In this document: positions 1 to 9,627 of the stretch, one piece after another
How the letters are laid out: each line of letters starts with the position of its first letter
Numbering within the stretch: the first letter of the stretch is position 1
Source of the DNA: Aquitalea magnusonii
GTDB lineage: Bacteria > Pseudomonadota > Gammaproteobacteria > Burkholderiales > Chromobacteriaceae
Reading direction: 5' to 3'
Length of the DNA: 64,000 bases
NCBI RefSeq assembly: GCF_003202035.1
Contig: NZ_QJKC01000001.1
Span: 285,406 to 349,405 of the forward strand
Position numbers and translations under genes: made by a program
The notes under the pieces: generated by a model
Database searches by the model: none
Told to the model about the DNA's origin: nothing
Seen by the model: the letters and a program-made list of their open reading frames with translations, nothing else

Positions 1-1342
1 CCAGGGCAATGCCGATCAGTGCGCCGGTAATCTGCCCCATGGATTTGCGCGTGGCTTCGCGCGGCGGCAAGCCCTCCTCGCTCATCACCCGTTCCACGTT
101 TTCCACCACCACGATGGCATCATCCACCAGCAGGCCGATGGCCAGCACCAGGCCGAACATGGTCAGGGTATTGATGGAAAAGCCGGTGGCTGCCATCACG
201 CCAAAAGTACCCAGCAGCACCACCGGCACGGCAATGGTGGGAATCAGCGTGGCGCGGAAGTTTTGCAGGAACACATACATCACCACAAACACCAGGGCGA
301 TGGCTTCCACCAGGGTCTTGACCACTTCTTCGATGGAGATTTTTACAAACGGCGTCGTGTCATACGGATACACCGCCTTCACCCCCTTGGGGAAGTAGGC
401 GGACAGCTCGGTTACCTTGTTGCGCACGGCCTGGGCGGTATCCAGCGCATTGGCACCGCTGGCCAGCTTGATGGCCACGCCGGTTGCCGGCTTGCCATTG
501 AACAGGGCCTTGGTGCGATAGGTTTCGGCACCCAGCTCGATGCGCGCCACGTTTTTCAGCAGCACGCGCGAACCATCGGCATTCACCTTCAGCAGGATGT
601 TGCCAAACTGCTCCGGGCTGGACAGCCGCGTCTGCGCCACGATGGTGGCGTTCAGCTGCTGGCCCGGCCTGGCCGGCAGGCCGCCCAGCTGGCCGGCCGA
701 TACCTGGGCGTTTTGCGCGGTAATGGCGGTGGTGACATCGCCGGTGGTCAGCTGGTAGCTGTTGAGCTTGTTGGGGTCCAGCCAGATGCGCATCGAATAC
801 TGCGAACCAAACAGCGACACTTCGCCCACGCCATTGACCCGGCTCAGGGTGTCCTGCAGATTGCTGGCCACATAGTCACCGAGGTCGGTGCCGTTCATAC
901 TGCCGTCTTCCGAGACAAAACCCACCACCATCAGGAAGTTACGTGCCGACTTGGTGACGGTAATGCCCTGCTGCTGCACCACGGTGGGCAAGGCCGCCAT
1001 GGCAGACTGCAGCTTGTTTTGCACCTGGACCTGGGCGGTATCCGGATTGGTGCCGGCATCGAAGGTCATGGTGATGGTGACCGCACCGGTGTCGTCACTG
1101 GTGGAGTTCATATAACGCAGGTGGTCGATGCCCTGCATCTTCTGCTCGATCACCTGGGTCACGCTGTCTTCCACGGTTTTGGCCGAAGCACCGGGATAGG
1201 TGGCGTTGATGGCAATCTGCGGCGGCGCGATGGCCGGGTACTGTGACACCGGCAGGCTGCGAATCGACAGCAAGCCGGCCAGCATGATCACGATGGCGAT
1301 CACCCAGGCGAAGATCGGCCGGTCAATAAAAAATTTCGACAT
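1..1342 (-). CDS. RND multidrug efflux permease, AcrB/MexB family (partial)
   Basis: Inner-membrane, proton-driven pump of a tripartite RND exporter (HAE1 family). Only the first 447 residues are present; the rest lies beyond the left edge. The N-terminus [13 protein letters not shown] is canonical for the family and is followed by the first membrane helix and the periplasmic porter domain. The proton-relay Asp pair in TM4 ([13 protein letters not shown]) falls at residues 407-408, the same numbering as E. coli AcrB, so there is no net indel up to that point. It starts 15 bases after the adaptor gene and must share its transcript. The drug range cannot be told from this part. Confidence 0.95.
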   Translation of the reverse strand, partial: MSKFFIDRPIFAWVIAIVIMLAGLLSIRSLPVSQYPAIAPPQIAINATYPGASAKTVEDSVTQVIEQKMQGIDHLRYMNSTSDDTGAVTITMTFDAGTNPDTAQVQVQNKLQSAMAALPTVVQQQGITVTKSARNFLMVVGFVSEDGSMNGTDLGDYVASNLQDTLSRVNGVGEVSLFGSQYSMRIWLDPNKLNSYQLTTGDVTTAITAQNAQVSAGQLGGLPARPGQQLNATIVAQTRLSSPEQFGNILLKVNADGSRVLLKNVARIELGAETYRTKALFNGKPATGVAIKLASGANALDTAQAVRNKVTELSAYFPKGVKAVYPYDTTPFVKISIEEVVKTLVEAIALVFVVMYVFLQNFRATLIPTIAVPVVLLGTFGVMAATGFSINTLTMFGLVLAIGLLVDDAIVVVENVERVMSEEGLPPREATRKSMGQITGALIGIAL

Positions 1343-1357
1343 GACTCTTTTCCCGGT

Positions 1358-2527
1358 TTACTTGGCGGCAGAAGCAGTGGCAGCGAGGGGTTCCGCCTTG
1401 ACAACGGCGCCATCCTGCACCTTCATCAGGCCTTCCACCACGATGCGCTCGCCCCCTTGCAGGCCGCTGTCCACCAGCCATTTATTACCCACGGTCTGGC
1501 TGGTCTTGATGATGCGGGCGCTCACCTTGTTGTCCGGACCCACCACCATCACCACGGCCTCGCCCTTCTGGTTACGGGTAACGGCCTGCTGCGGCAGCAG
1601 CAAGGCACGCTGGCGTACACCCTGCTCCAGCCGCGCACGGACAAACATGCCCGGCAACAGCTCGCCATTCGGGTTATCAAAGGTGGCGCGCAAGGTCACC
1701 ATGCCGGTGCTGGCATCCACCGTGACATCGGAAAACTGCAGCTCACCTTCTTTGGCATATTCGCTGCCATCTTCCAGGATCAGCTTCACCTTGGCCTTGC
1801 CTGGCTGGCTGTGCAGTGCGCCCTTGGCAAAGTCACGGCGCAGGTGCAGCAGCTCGGTGCTGGACTGGGTCATGTCGACATAGGCAGTGGAGAGCTGCTG
1901 TACGGTAGCCAGCGCCGTAGTCTGGTTGGCCGTCACCAGTGCACCGGCGGTGACGCTGGACTTGCCGATACGGCCGCTGACCGGCGCGGTGATGCGGGTA
2001 TAAGCCAGATTGATGCGGGCGGTTTCCACGGCCGCCTTGGCCGTGGCCAGGTCGGCGCGCGCCTGCAGCAAGGCAGCATGCGCATCGTCATTGTCCTGGC
2101 TGCTGATGGCCTTGATTTCTGCCAGCTGCGCATAGCGCCTGGCCTTCAGCTCGGCCGAGGCCAGGGTCGCCTCGGCCTTGGCCTGGCTGGCCTGGGCGGT
2201 CTGGTAGGCCGCCTGGTAGGTTTCCGGATTGATCTGGTACAGCACCTGTCCGGCCTTGACCTCGCTGCCTTCGGTAAACAGCCGCTTCTGGATGATGCCG
2301 CCGACTTGCGGGCGGATTTCGGCCACGGTAAAGGCGGAAATCCGTGCCGGCAGCTCGCGGCTTAGTACGGTGTCCTGTGCTTGCAGGGTGATGATGCCGA
2401 CGCTGGCCGGGCCGGCAGCCGGCATGCCAGCGTTTTGCGACTTGCCGCAGCTGCTCAGTGCAGCCGACAGCAGCAAGGCGGCGACAAGCTTGAGAGCGGG
2501 TGATGCTTGCTTGATGTGCATAAACAT
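1358..2527 (-). CDS. RND efflux periplasmic adaptor (AcrA/MexA-like lipoprotein)
   Basis: Membrane-fusion protein that joins the RND pump to an outer-membrane channel. The 389 residues are usual for AcrA/MexA. A lipoprotein signal ends at LLSAALSSCGK, so Cys27 is probably lipidated and anchors the protein to the inner membrane. Then come a barrel-sandwich/lipoyl half (QVGGIIQKRLFTEGSEV), an Ala/Gln-rich alpha-hairpin (about residues 95-160), the second lipoyl half (ITAPVSGRIGKS) and a beta-barrel. An in-frame ATG at 2521 (MHIKQ) is an equally good start. It is the first gene of the operon with the downstream permease, and its promoter carries an AcrR-like operator. Confidence 0.93.
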   Translation of the reverse strand: MFMHIKQASPALKLVAALLLSAALSSCGKSQNAGMPAAGPASVGIITLQAQDTVLSRELPARISAFTVAEIRPQVGGIIQKRLFTEGSEVKAGQVLYQINPETYQAAYQTAQASQAKAEATLASAELKARRYAQLAEIKAISSQDNDDAHAALLQARADLATAKAAVETARINLAYTRITAPVSGRIGKSSVTAGALVTANQTTALATVQQLSTAYVDMTQSSTELLHLRRDFAKGALHSQPGKAKVKLILEDGSEYAKEGELQFSDVTVDASTGMVTLRATFDNPNGELLPGMFVRARLEQGVRQRALLLPQQAVTRNQKGEAVVMVVGPDNKVSARIIKTSQTVGNKWLVDSGLQGGERIVVEGLMKVQDGAVVKAEPLAATASAAK

Positions 2528-2600
2528 TCCAGGGCTTGAAGGAAGATGAAGAACTGCACTGTGCCGGGTCTGCCTGCCCAGTCATTCAGTTGGCTTATTT

Positions 2601-2630
2601 TAAATACATACGCGACTGTATGCTTGCCAA
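2601..2630 (-). promoter_or_regulatory. Promoter of the RND operon with an AcrR-like operator in its spacer
   Basis: Read on the minus strand there is a -35 TTGGCA (2625-2630) and a -10 TATTTA (2601-2606), 18 bases apart. The spacer holds the inverted repeat CATAC-6-GTATG (2607-2622). Its outer part TACATAC matches the left half of the E. coli AcrR operator. A TetR-family repressor bound here would block RNA polymerase. No TetR gene lies next to this operon within the window. Confidence 0.55.
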
Positions 2631-3008
2631 TATGCAGGTAAATTTTGGTAAAGCCGGGAGACGCATTGATTGATGGGCAGCATTGTCCTCAGAAAATAGC
2701 AGCCTTTAAATCAAATAACTTGGTAATTTTAAATTATTGAATTATTAATAATGACATAAGTGCAACACTAAGTATGTTTACTTAGGTATTTTCACGAATT
2801 TGACGCGTATTTTCTTGGACGCATCCAGGAAACAAGTAAGATAGGACTAACAGATACAGCGAGCAGGCAAAGATATGCCAGCCGTCTGAATTGCTGTGAA
2901 ACCTGCCGGGCAAGCCTTGGGGAAGGTGCCGGCAACGGTGTGCGAACACATCGGGGAAGATGCGTGCAAGCGGGAGCAGACTGCCAAGGCAGTCAACAAG
3001 CCAGAACT
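2631..3008. other. Intergenic, no gene seen
   Basis: An AT-rich stretch (about 2690-2830) between the RND promoter and the terminator of the dipeptide-binding gene. I see no convincing reading frame, RNA motif or repeat. The short frame at 2940-3143 overlaps the terminator hairpin and has no ribosome binding site. Confidence 0.5.
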
Positions 3009-3042
3009 TGGCTGGCAGCGGGGATGATCCCGCTGCCAGCCA
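3009..3042 (-). terminator. Strong hairpin after the dipeptide-binding gene
   Basis: A perfect 14-bp stem (3009-3022 with 3029-3042, starting TGGCTGGCAGC) with a 6-base loop, 8 bases after the stop codon at 3051. The bases following on the minus strand are only partly T-rich (AAGTTCTGG), so termination may be leaky, or the hairpin may mainly protect the 3' end. Confidence 0.6.
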
Positions 3043-3050
3043 GGGGTGGC

Positions 3051-4628
3051 CTATTTCACATAGACATCCTCAAAGCCGAACGAGCCGTTCGGATTCATCA
3101 CAAAGCCCTGTACTTCCTTGCGCATCGGAATATAAATGCGTGAATGCGCCATGGTGATCCACGGCCGCTCGCGTTTGAAAATTTCCTGCGCTTTCAGATA
3201 GTAGGCCGTGCGCTGCTTGCGGTCGTTGGTCTGGCGGGCTTTTAACAGCAGCTGGTCAAATTCCTGATTGCAGAAGCGCTGGCCGTTCTTGCTGACACTG
3301 CAGGAGAGCGCGGTCCACAGAAAGTCGTCCGGATCGCCGGAGTCGCTGGTCAGGCCGCTCATATAGACATCATGCTCGCCCTGCCCTGCCCGTTTCAGAT
3401 ACTCGCCCCACTCGTAACTCTGGATCGTGGCCCTGACCCCTATCCTGGCCCAGTCTTGCTGGATCATTTGCGCCATCAGCTTGCCATTGGGGTTGGTTGG
3501 CCGCTGCACCGGCAAGGCCCACAGATTGATGCTGAAACCATCCGGATAGCCTGCCCTGGCCAGCAGCTGCCGTGCGCGCGCCGGATTGTACTCATTGCGG
3601 ATCTTGCCATTCCAGCCCCACACCGCCGGCGGGAAAGGATTGACCGCCTGCGTGGCGCCTCCCCTGGGAAACAGCGCCTTGAACAGGGCGTCGCGATCAA
3701 TGGCGATGTCCAGTGCCACCCGCACATCGCGACTGGCCAGCTGCGGCCGTTTCAGATTGTAGGCCAGATAGGAAATATTCATCGCGCCGGTGCTGTCCAC
3801 CTTGATATTGCGGTCGGCCTGCAGGCTGTCCAGATCGGCCTCGCGCACTGCGGCGGCCAGCTGGCATTCATTGTTCTTCAGCTTCTGGATGCGCACTTGC
3901 GGATCGGTGACGATGGCAAAAACCAGGCTGCGGGTAAGTTGCGGCCGCCCCCAGTAGTCGGCATTGGCCTGCAGGCGCACCGCCGAGTCCTTGGCGTAGC
4001 TCTTGAACTGGTAGGGCCCGGTGCCGACAGGCAGCTGGTTGATGTCGGCGGCACGGTTCTGCCGCAACAGCTGTTCGGCATATTCGGCCGACTGCATGCC
4101 GGCAAAGCCCATGGCCAGAAAACTCAGAAAGGTGGCGTTGCGCTCTTTCAGCTGCAGCCGCACCGTGTAGGGGTCTAGCTTCTGCACGCTGGCCAGCGAC
4201 TGGGCAATGCCGTAATTGGCCGGCCCCAGCAGCTGGGTCTTGAATGCTGTGTTGAAAGGCAGTTCGGGCCTGATCCAGCGCTGCACGGTGAACACCACGT
4301 CATCGGCCGAAAAGGGGCGGGTCGGGTTGAAGTAGTCGGTGTGCTGAAACCTCACGCCCTTGCGCAAGTGAAAGGTATAGCTCAGGCCATCTGCCGATAT
4401 TTCCCACTTACTGGCCAGTGCCGGCACGATGTCCACCCCACCGCGCTTGAATGCAACCAGTCCCTGGAAAATCTGCCGGGTCACATTATAAGTAGATGCA
4501 CTATCCCATAGTACCGGATCAAAGCCTTCCGGTGCCGTTTCGGCGCAGAACACCAGGGGCTTGGCGGCCAGTGCCGGCAGGGCTGCCGTGCCCAGACCCG
4601 CCAGCAGAAACAGCGTATGCAGCTTCAT
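3051..4628 (-). CDS. ABC transporter periplasmic binding protein, DppA/DdpA family
   Basis: Periplasmic peptide-binding protein (SBP family 5, 525 residues). The signal peptide ends near ALPALA/AKPLVF, and the mature start resembles E. coli DppA (LVFCAETAPEGFDP). The family core follows (KWEISADGLSYTFHLRKGV, then RIGVRATIQSYEWGEYL). I chose the ATG at 4628 because GGGAGAGA sits 5 bases upstream; the longer upstream frame is not credible. No permease or ATPase gene is near. It diverges from a D-Ala-D-Ala dipeptidase gene, recalling the E. coli ddpXABCDF operon, so a D,D-dipeptide is a plausible ligand. That is inference, and other di- or oligopeptides fit equally well. Confidence 0.88.
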   Translation of the reverse strand: MKLHTLFLLAGLGTAALPALAAKPLVFCAETAPEGFDPVLWDSASTYNVTRQIFQGLVAFKRGGVDIVPALASKWEISADGLSYTFHLRKGVRFQHTDYFNPTRPFSADDVVFTVQRWIRPELPFNTAFKTQLLGPANYGIAQSLASVQKLDPYTVRLQLKERNATFLSFLAMGFAGMQSAEYAEQLLRQNRAADINQLPVGTGPYQFKSYAKDSAVRLQANADYWGRPQLTRSLVFAIVTDPQVRIQKLKNNECQLAAAVREADLDSLQADRNIKVDSTGAMNISYLAYNLKRPQLASRDVRVALDIAIDRDALFKALFPRGGATQAVNPFPPAVWGWNGKIRNEYNPARARQLLARAGYPDGFSINLWALPVQRPTNPNGKLMAQMIQQDWARIGVRATIQSYEWGEYLKRAGQGEHDVYMSGLTSDSGDPDDFLWTALSCSVSKNGQRFCNQEFDQLLLKARQTNDRKQRTAYYLKAQEIFKRERPWITMAHSRIYIPMRKEVQGFVMNPNGSFGFEDVYVK

Positions 4629-4845
4629 CATTCTCTCCCTCATGCCGTGCTTGCGGCATTGCCAGCCAGCAAAGCCCGCATGATAACCGAAAGCACAGCC
4701 ATGGCGCCGGCCACCGAGCCAAACAATGACGGCCCGGCCCATCCGCAACCGCGGCGCATTGCCTGGTTCTGCCCGCTGGTGGAAGATACAATCCGTCATG
4801 CCGTCAACATGCCGGCCATCTGCCCCGCTCAACCGGAATCCCCCC

Positions 4846-5460
4846 ATGCCCCTGACCACCATCCAGCTGGAAGACGTACTCAATCATCCGGAATACATCT
4901 CAATCCACCAGATGCCGGGCATCCTGCTGGATTTGCGCTATGCCAGCGCGGACAACTTCATCGGGCACAAGCTGTATGGCGATTTCGATGGCGGCCTGCT
5001 GCACCGCCAGGCCGCCAGCCAGCTGGCCCGCGCCGCGAGCATCCTGCAAGAAGAACGGCCGGGCTGGCGCTTGCGGGTGCTGGATGCATTGCGGCCCGGA
5101 CGGGTGCAGCGCCTGCTGTGGGAGCGGGTGAAGGGCACGCCGCAGCATATCTATGTAGCCGACCCGGCACGCGGCTCCATCCACAGCTTTGGCATGGCGG
5201 TGGATGTCACGCTGGAGGACGAGCATGGCCAGGAGCAGGACATGGGCACCCGCTTTGATGACTTTTCCCTGCTGGCACAACCCGCCCAGGAAAGGCAGAT
5301 GCTACAGGCCGGCCTGCTGACCCAGCCGCAGCTGCAGCGACGCCTGTTGCTGCGTGCTTGCATGCAGCAAGCCGGTTTCCACGGCATTGCCAGCGAATGG
5401 TGGCACTTCGAAGCCGCGGATAGCGGCTGGATACGCGCCAATATGCTGCTGGTGGAATAG
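4846..5460 (+). CDS. ddpX: D-alanyl-D-alanine dipeptidase (VanX/DdpX family)
   Basis: Zinc dipeptidase (M15D) that splits D-Ala-D-Ala. The 204 residues fit the family. The metal-site motif SxHxxGxAxD is complete (SIHSFGMAVD, His113 and Asp120), and the second motif ExWH is present (EWWH, Glu184 and His187). Arg83 in ALRPGR matches the family's transition-state arginine region. There is no signal peptide, so it acts in the cytosol. The start at 4846 has GGAA 7 bases upstream; an ATG at 4798 would add 16 residues. No vanA/vanH-like ligase or dehydrogenase is nearby, so recycling of wall dipeptides, not glycopeptide resistance, is the likely role. Confidence 0.88.
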   Translation: MPLTTIQLEDVLNHPEYISIHQMPGILLDLRYASADNFIGHKLYGDFDGGLLHRQAASQLARAASILQEERPGWRLRVLDALRPGRVQRLLWERVKGTPQHIYVADPARGSIHSFGMAVDVTLEDEHGQEQDMGTRFDDFSLLAQPAQERQMLQAGLLTQPQLQRRLLLRACMQQAGFHGIASEWWHFEAADSGWIRANMLLVE

Positions 5461-5579
5461 CCGCACCATTGGCAAGCCAGGGCCGGGGTTGCGCTGACTT
5501 GACGCAGACCGGCAAATCAAGTCTCATCCATCCTGCAATAATTAAAACAATTTAAACAAATATCCGAATACCCGCGGGC

Positions 5580-6431
5580 ATGGTGCAGATGAGTGAGGCA
5601 ATGAAAGACAGCGTGACCTATAGCAGTGCCGCTTCGTTTTCCCAACTGCAGCTCAAGCTGCAAGCCATCATCCGCCGCTGTCCTGATCTGGCACTGCGCC
5701 AGCTGTGCCTGGGTGCGCTGGAGCGGATCTTTGCCATCAAGTCGATGTTGTGCCTGCCCTTTGACATGGTTTATGCCAGCCAGGCTGCCCGGCTGAGTGA
5801 ACAGCTGGGGGAGCTGGCCTTTGCCGAGCTGATTCGCAGCGAGGACGGACTCAATCAGCTGGAACAGGAAATGCGCAAGGTGTTTGGCTTTATCGAAAAC
5901 CAGCATGGTGGTGCGGTGTTCCAGCGGCTTAATGCACTGGCCGCCGCACTGGCCTGGGACATCATCGAGGCATTGCTGCGCGACTTCATCGAGCAGAGCT
6001 GTAACCGTCAGCCGCTGCTGCTGCTGGATGCACTGGAGCAGCTCAAGCCCATTCATCGTGACAAGCTGTTTCGCAGCGAAGTGCTGCAACGGCACGACTT
6101 TGCCATACAGCACAAACTGGGCAGCATCCTGCTGGAAGAAAACAATATCCGCGGCGTGGAGCGGCTGCGCTTGTGGCTGAAGCTGCTTTTCCCGCAGGAA
6201 AACAGCTTGCTCGCCTATGTGGAGGACCCGCTGCTGGACACCCTGCAGGCGCGGCGCGAAAGCATTCTGCACGACCACCCCGCACAGGATGCCGCACTGG
6301 CGCTCAGCCGGGATGATGTCAATATCGCGGTGATCCGTGCCATCAAGCTCTGCCTGCTGCTTGCGATGGATGTCAGGATGACGCCCGCAGCCCCCGCCAG
6401 CCACGCCGTCCCCGGCGCGCTGACCCTGTAG
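5580..6431 (+). CDS. Hypothetical alpha-helical protein
   Basis: A 283-residue protein I do not recognise. It is leucine- and alanine-rich with no signal peptide or membrane segment, and looks mostly helical. The C-terminal 25 residues are Pro/Ala-rich and probably disordered. A second in-frame ATG at 5589 (MSEAMKD) is a possible start; neither has a clear ribosome binding site. The frame is long, its codon use resembles that of its neighbours, and no better frame competes, so it is probably real. Helical cytosolic proteins of this size can be adaptor or signalling proteins, but nothing here identifies a function. Confidence 0.7.
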   Translation: MVQMSEAMKDSVTYSSAASFSQLQLKLQAIIRRCPDLALRQLCLGALERIFAIKSMLCLPFDMVYASQAARLSEQLGELAFAELIRSEDGLNQLEQEMRKVFGFIENQHGGAVFQRLNALAAALAWDIIEALLRDFIEQSCNRQPLLLLDALEQLKPIHRDKLFRSEVLQRHDFAIQHKLGSILLEENNIRGVERLRLWLKLLFPQENSLLAYVEDPLLDTLQARRESILHDHPAQDAALALSRDDVNIAVIRAIKLCLLLAMDVRMTPAAPASHAVPGALTL

Positions 6432-6440
6432 GCGGCAGAC

Positions 6441-6466
6441 AAAAAAATCCCGGCACAGGCCGGGAT
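6441..6466 (-). terminator. Hairpin with minus-strand T run, second terminator after typA
   Basis: ATCCCGGC-ACAG-GCCGGGAT (6447-6466) followed on the minus strand by seven T (6441-6447). It would stop minus-strand transcripts that pass the first typA terminator at 6574-6601, and may also fold at the end of the plus-strand gene ending at 6431. Confidence 0.6.
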
Positions 6467-6573
6467 CAACGTTTAGCGGGGATAGATACGAGGCGGGAAC
6501 CTCGCATTTCGATTTATATCTATCAAATAACCCCTAGTCAACTAAATATTTACTTACATATAAAGTCAGTTGC

Positions 6574-6601
6574 AAAAAAAGGCAGCCATTGGCTGCCTTT
6601 T
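6574..6601. terminator. Bidirectional terminator downstream of typA
   Basis: GGCAGCC-ATT-GGCTGCC (6581-6597) flanked by a run of seven A and a run of four T, so it can act on both strands. It lies 18 bases past the typA stop codon. Confidence 0.8.
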
Positions 6602-6618
6602 GTCACTCCGCTGAAAGA

Positions 6619-8433
6619 TCAGGAAGCTTGCTTGTTCATCTTGCGACGCTCGTGCTCTTGCAGGTAGCGCTTGCGGATGCGGATGGACTTCGGCGTGATT
6701 TCCACCAGTTCGTCATCGTCGATGAATTCAACTGCCGATTCCAGCGTCATCTTCATCGGCGTGGTCAGGCGAACCGCTTCGTCAGTGCCGGAGGCGCGCA
6801 CGTTGGTCAGCTGCTTGCCCTTGACCGGGTTGACCACCAGGTCGTTGTCACGGCTGTGAATGCCGATGATCATGCCTTCATACAGCTTGTCGCCCGGGGA
6901 TACGAACATGCGGCCGCGATCTTCCAGCTTCCACAGTGCGTAAGCCACGGCTTCGCCGTTTTCCTGGGAGATCAGCACGCCATTGTGGCGACCCGGCATG
7001 TCCGGCTTCACCGGTGCGTAGTCGTCAAATACGTGGCTCATCAGGCCGGTACCACGGGTCATGGTCATGAAATCGGACTGGAAGCCGATCAGGCCGCGCG
7101 CCGGGATATGGTATTCCAGGCGGGTACGACCCATGCCATCGGATTCCATATTGGTCAGTTCGCCGCGACGACGACCGATTTCTTCCATGATGCCACCCTG
7201 GTGATCATCTTCCAGGTCGATGGTCAGGTTTTCGTACGGCTCGCACTTCTCGCCGTTGATCTCCTTGAACACCACACGCGGCTTGGCCACGGCCATTTCA
7301 AAGCCTTCACGACGCATGTTTTCCAGCAGGATGGTCAGGTGCAATTCACCACGACCGGACACGCGGAATACGTCGGAGTCTTCGGTTTCTTCAACGCGCA
7401 GCGCCACGTTGGTCAGCAGTTCCTTGTTCAGACGGTCACGGATCTGACGGCTGGTCACGAACTTGCCCTCGGTACCGGCCAGCGGCGAGGAGTTCACCAT
7501 GAAGTCCATGGTCAGGGTCGGTTCGTCCACCGACAGTACCGGCAGACCAGCCGGCTGATCCTTGTCACAGATGGTGACGCCGATACCGATGTCTTCGATA
7601 CCGGAAATGATCACGATGTCGCCGGCTTCGGCTTCAGCCACTTCCACGCGCTCCAGGCCCTTGAAGCCCAGCAGCTGGTTGATACGGCCAGCGGCAACCT
7701 GCTCTTCGTGGTTCATCACCACCACCTGCTGACCCGGCTTGATGCGGCCATTCAGGATACGACCCAGGCCCAGACGGCCGGTGTAGGTGGAGTAGTCGAG
7801 AGCGGACACCTGCAGTTGCAGCGGAGCGTCTGCGCTACCGTTCGGCAGCGGCACGTGCTTGAGCACGGTGTCGAACAGCGGACGCATATTGTCGGATTCC
7901 TGATCCAGTTCCAGCTTGGCAAAGCCGTTCAGGCCGGAAGCATAGATGATGGGGAAGTCCAGTTGTTCGTCGGTGGCGCCCAGCTTGTCGAACAGGTCGA
8001 AAGTTTGGTCTACCACCCAGTCCGGACGTGCGCCCGGACGGTCTACCTTGTTGATCACCACGATCGGACGCAGGCCCAGGGCCAGGGCTTTCTTGGTCAC
8101 GAAACGGGTTTGCGGCATCGGGCCTTCCACGGCGTCGACCAGCAGCAGCACGCCGTCCACCATGCCCAGTACACGTTCCACTTCGCCACCGAAGTCGGCG
8201 TGTCCCGGGGTGTCCACGATATTGATGTGCACGCCTTCGTAGTCGATGGCGGTGTTCTTGGCCAGAATGGTAATGCCACGCTCTTTTTCAAGATCGTTGC
8301 TGTCCATTACGCGTTCATCTACCTGCTGGTTCTCGCGGAAGGTGCCGGACTGGCGCAGCAACTGGTCAACGAGGGTGGTTTTGCCATGGTCCACGTGGGC
8401 AATAATGGCAATATTACGAATCTGTCGTGTCAT
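6619..8433 (-). CDS. typA: GTP-binding ribosome-associated protein TypA/BipA
   Basis: Translational GTPase that binds the 70S ribosome and supports 50S assembly, cold growth and stress adaptation. The 604 residues are the usual length. The P-loop AHVDHGKTT is at residues 12-20, [12 protein letters not shown] (G3) at about 75-86 and NKVD (G4) at about 130. The EF-G-like domains III and V follow, then the BipA-specific C-terminal domain ([18 protein letters not shown] onward) ending in a basic tail. It stands alone, with two terminators behind it and a 151-base gap to the divergent gene at 8585. An antisense open frame covers the whole gene and is not a gene. Confidence 0.97.
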   Translation of the reverse strand: MTRQIRNIAIIAHVDHGKTTLVDQLLRQSGTFRENQQVDERVMDSNDLEKERGITILAKNTAIDYEGVHINIVDTPGHADFGGEVERVLGMVDGVLLLVDAVEGPMPQTRFVTKKALALGLRPIVVINKVDRPGARPDWVVDQTFDLFDKLGATDEQLDFPIIYASGLNGFAKLELDQESDNMRPLFDTVLKHVPLPNGSADAPLQLQVSALDYSTYTGRLGLGRILNGRIKPGQQVVVMNHEEQVAAGRINQLLGFKGLERVEVAEAEAGDIVIISGIEDIGIGVTICDKDQPAGLPVLSVDEPTLTMDFMVNSSPLAGTEGKFVTSRQIRDRLNKELLTNVALRVEETEDSDVFRVSGRGELHLTILLENMRREGFEMAVAKPRVVFKEINGEKCEPYENLTIDLEDDHQGGIMEEIGRRRGELTNMESDGMGRTRLEYHIPARGLIGFQSDFMTMTRGTGLMSHVFDDYAPVKPDMPGRHNGVLISQENGEAVAYALWKLEDRGRMFVSPGDKLYEGMIIGIHSRDNDLVVNPVKGKQLTNVRASGTDEAVRLTTPMKMTLESAVEFIDDDELVEITPKSIRIRKRYLQEHERRKMNKQAS

Positions 8434-8584
8434 GTTTCGGAATTCGGTCGGTTGAAGCGGAAAAATCGTACGATTCTATCACGTAGCACAGGCTTAACCC
8501 AAAGCATTATCGCGACAAGGCATGATGATTTGGTTACACTGCGCGCCATTTCCCCTTGCAAACCCCGATATTGAGGAGTCGACC

Positions 8585-9469
8585 ATGTATGACTGGGACG
8601 CCCTGTGGCATGAACATGAAGGCTATCGCACCGGCTTCGATGTGCAGCACAACGACGCCAACCAGCTGGCCGACGAGCTGTCGGCCAAGCTGACCAAGCC
8701 GGCGCAACACCCCACCGACGTGGCGGTATACGAAACGGCTGACCGCTTCATCCTGGCCGGCCATGCCGACGGGCTGCAGCTGCTGGAAGTGTTCAAGCAC
8801 GGCCTGTTTGACATCACCCTGCGCCTGGTGAGCGAGGACGAGGGCCAGCCACTGCCGCTGCCCTATGTGGAAATCCATGTCGACAATCTGGCCACCGAAG
8901 AACAGGCCGTCTGGCGTGGCGTGGTGCGTCGCGACGAAGAAGGCCGCATCTGGATAGATAGCCGCACGCTGGATGAGCAGGTGATGCCGGCCATGCCTTT
9001 TGACGAGCTGTCCTTCACCGACAACGCCCGCTTCCGCGATGCGCTGCACCGGGTATGGAATGAAGACCTGCCCACCCTGCGCCCACTGATCGAGGCCTGG
9101 TTTGATCACAGCGCACTGACCGGCGCAGCCGAGACACACCATTACGGCGACGAAAGCCGGGTACAGCAGATTTGCGACCGTTATGCGGAAATCGTCCGCC
9201 GAGAACAGGCCACCCTGTCGCGCCTGTTCGCCGATGCCGAGCTGCAGCTGATTGCCCATGTACTGCAAAACGTGCGCTTCGAAGAGGCGGCATCCTGCCG
9301 CGGCGTCTGGCTGGCAGTGGAAGCCTGCATGATAGACGAGGAACTGGATCAGCATTTCAAGCTGGATGGCGAGGCGCTGCTGGGCAAGATGAAGACGCTG
9401 TCTTACGCCCAGGAAGTCGCGCTGATCGAAGCGCTGTCGCCCTTGCCGGCTGCCAGCGCCGCCGAATAA
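8585..9469 (+). CDS. Hypothetical acidic cytosolic protein
   Basis: A 294-residue protein without signal peptide or membrane helices; I cannot place it in a family. It is acidic (repeated E/D clusters, LVSEDEGQ, VRRDEEGRIW) and starts MYDWDALWHEHEGYRTG. The start at 8585 is fixed by GAGGAG 6 bases upstream; the open frame runs further upstream without a second good site. A plus-strand terminator follows 26 bases after the stop, so it is a single-gene unit. The clean start, terminator and codon use make it a credible gene. Confidence 0.8.
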   Translation: MYDWDALWHEHEGYRTGFDVQHNDANQLADELSAKLTKPAQHPTDVAVYETADRFILAGHADGLQLLEVFKHGLFDITLRLVSEDEGQPLPLPYVEIHVDNLATEEQAVWRGVVRRDEEGRIWIDSRTLDEQVMPAMPFDELSFTDNARFRDALHRVWNEDLPTLRPLIEAWFDHSALTGAAETHHYGDESRVQQICDRYAEIVRREQATLSRLFADAELQLIAHVLQNVRFEEAASCRGVWLAVEACMIDEELDQHFKLDGEALLGKMKTLSYAQEVALIEALSPLPAASAAE

Positions 9470-9495
9470 GGTTACCCGCAGCAGCAGGACCCAAG

Positions 9496-9524
9496 GCCCG
9501 CCCTCGCCAGAGGCGGGCTTTTTT
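9496..9524 (+). terminator. Rho-independent terminator of the gene ending at 9469
   Basis: GCCCGCC (9496-9502) pairs with GGCGGGC (9512-9518) and is followed by six T. A textbook terminator. Confidence 0.88.
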
Positions 9525-9530
9525 GCAGAC

Positions 9531-9564
9531 AAAAAAAAGGGGAACGATAGCCGCATCGTCCCCT
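9531..9564 (-). terminator. Terminator of the quinone oxidoreductase gene
   Basis: GGGGAACGAT (9539-9548) pairs with ATCGTCCCC (9555-9563) with one bulged base. On the minus strand it is followed by eight T (9531-9538). It lies 64 bases past the stop at 9628 and stands back to back with the plus-strand terminator. Confidence 0.75.
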
Positions 9565-9627
9565 AATCCCATCCATACCAGTCAGAGGCAGAGCACCTCC
9601 CACGCCGCACAATGTACGGGCGACGGA

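Noticed and set aside
6589-8574. A 661-codon open frame antisense to typA
   Set aside because: It mirrors a well-conserved essential-type gene, has His/Gln-rich nonsense composition and no ribosome binding site; an effect of GC-rich codon use.
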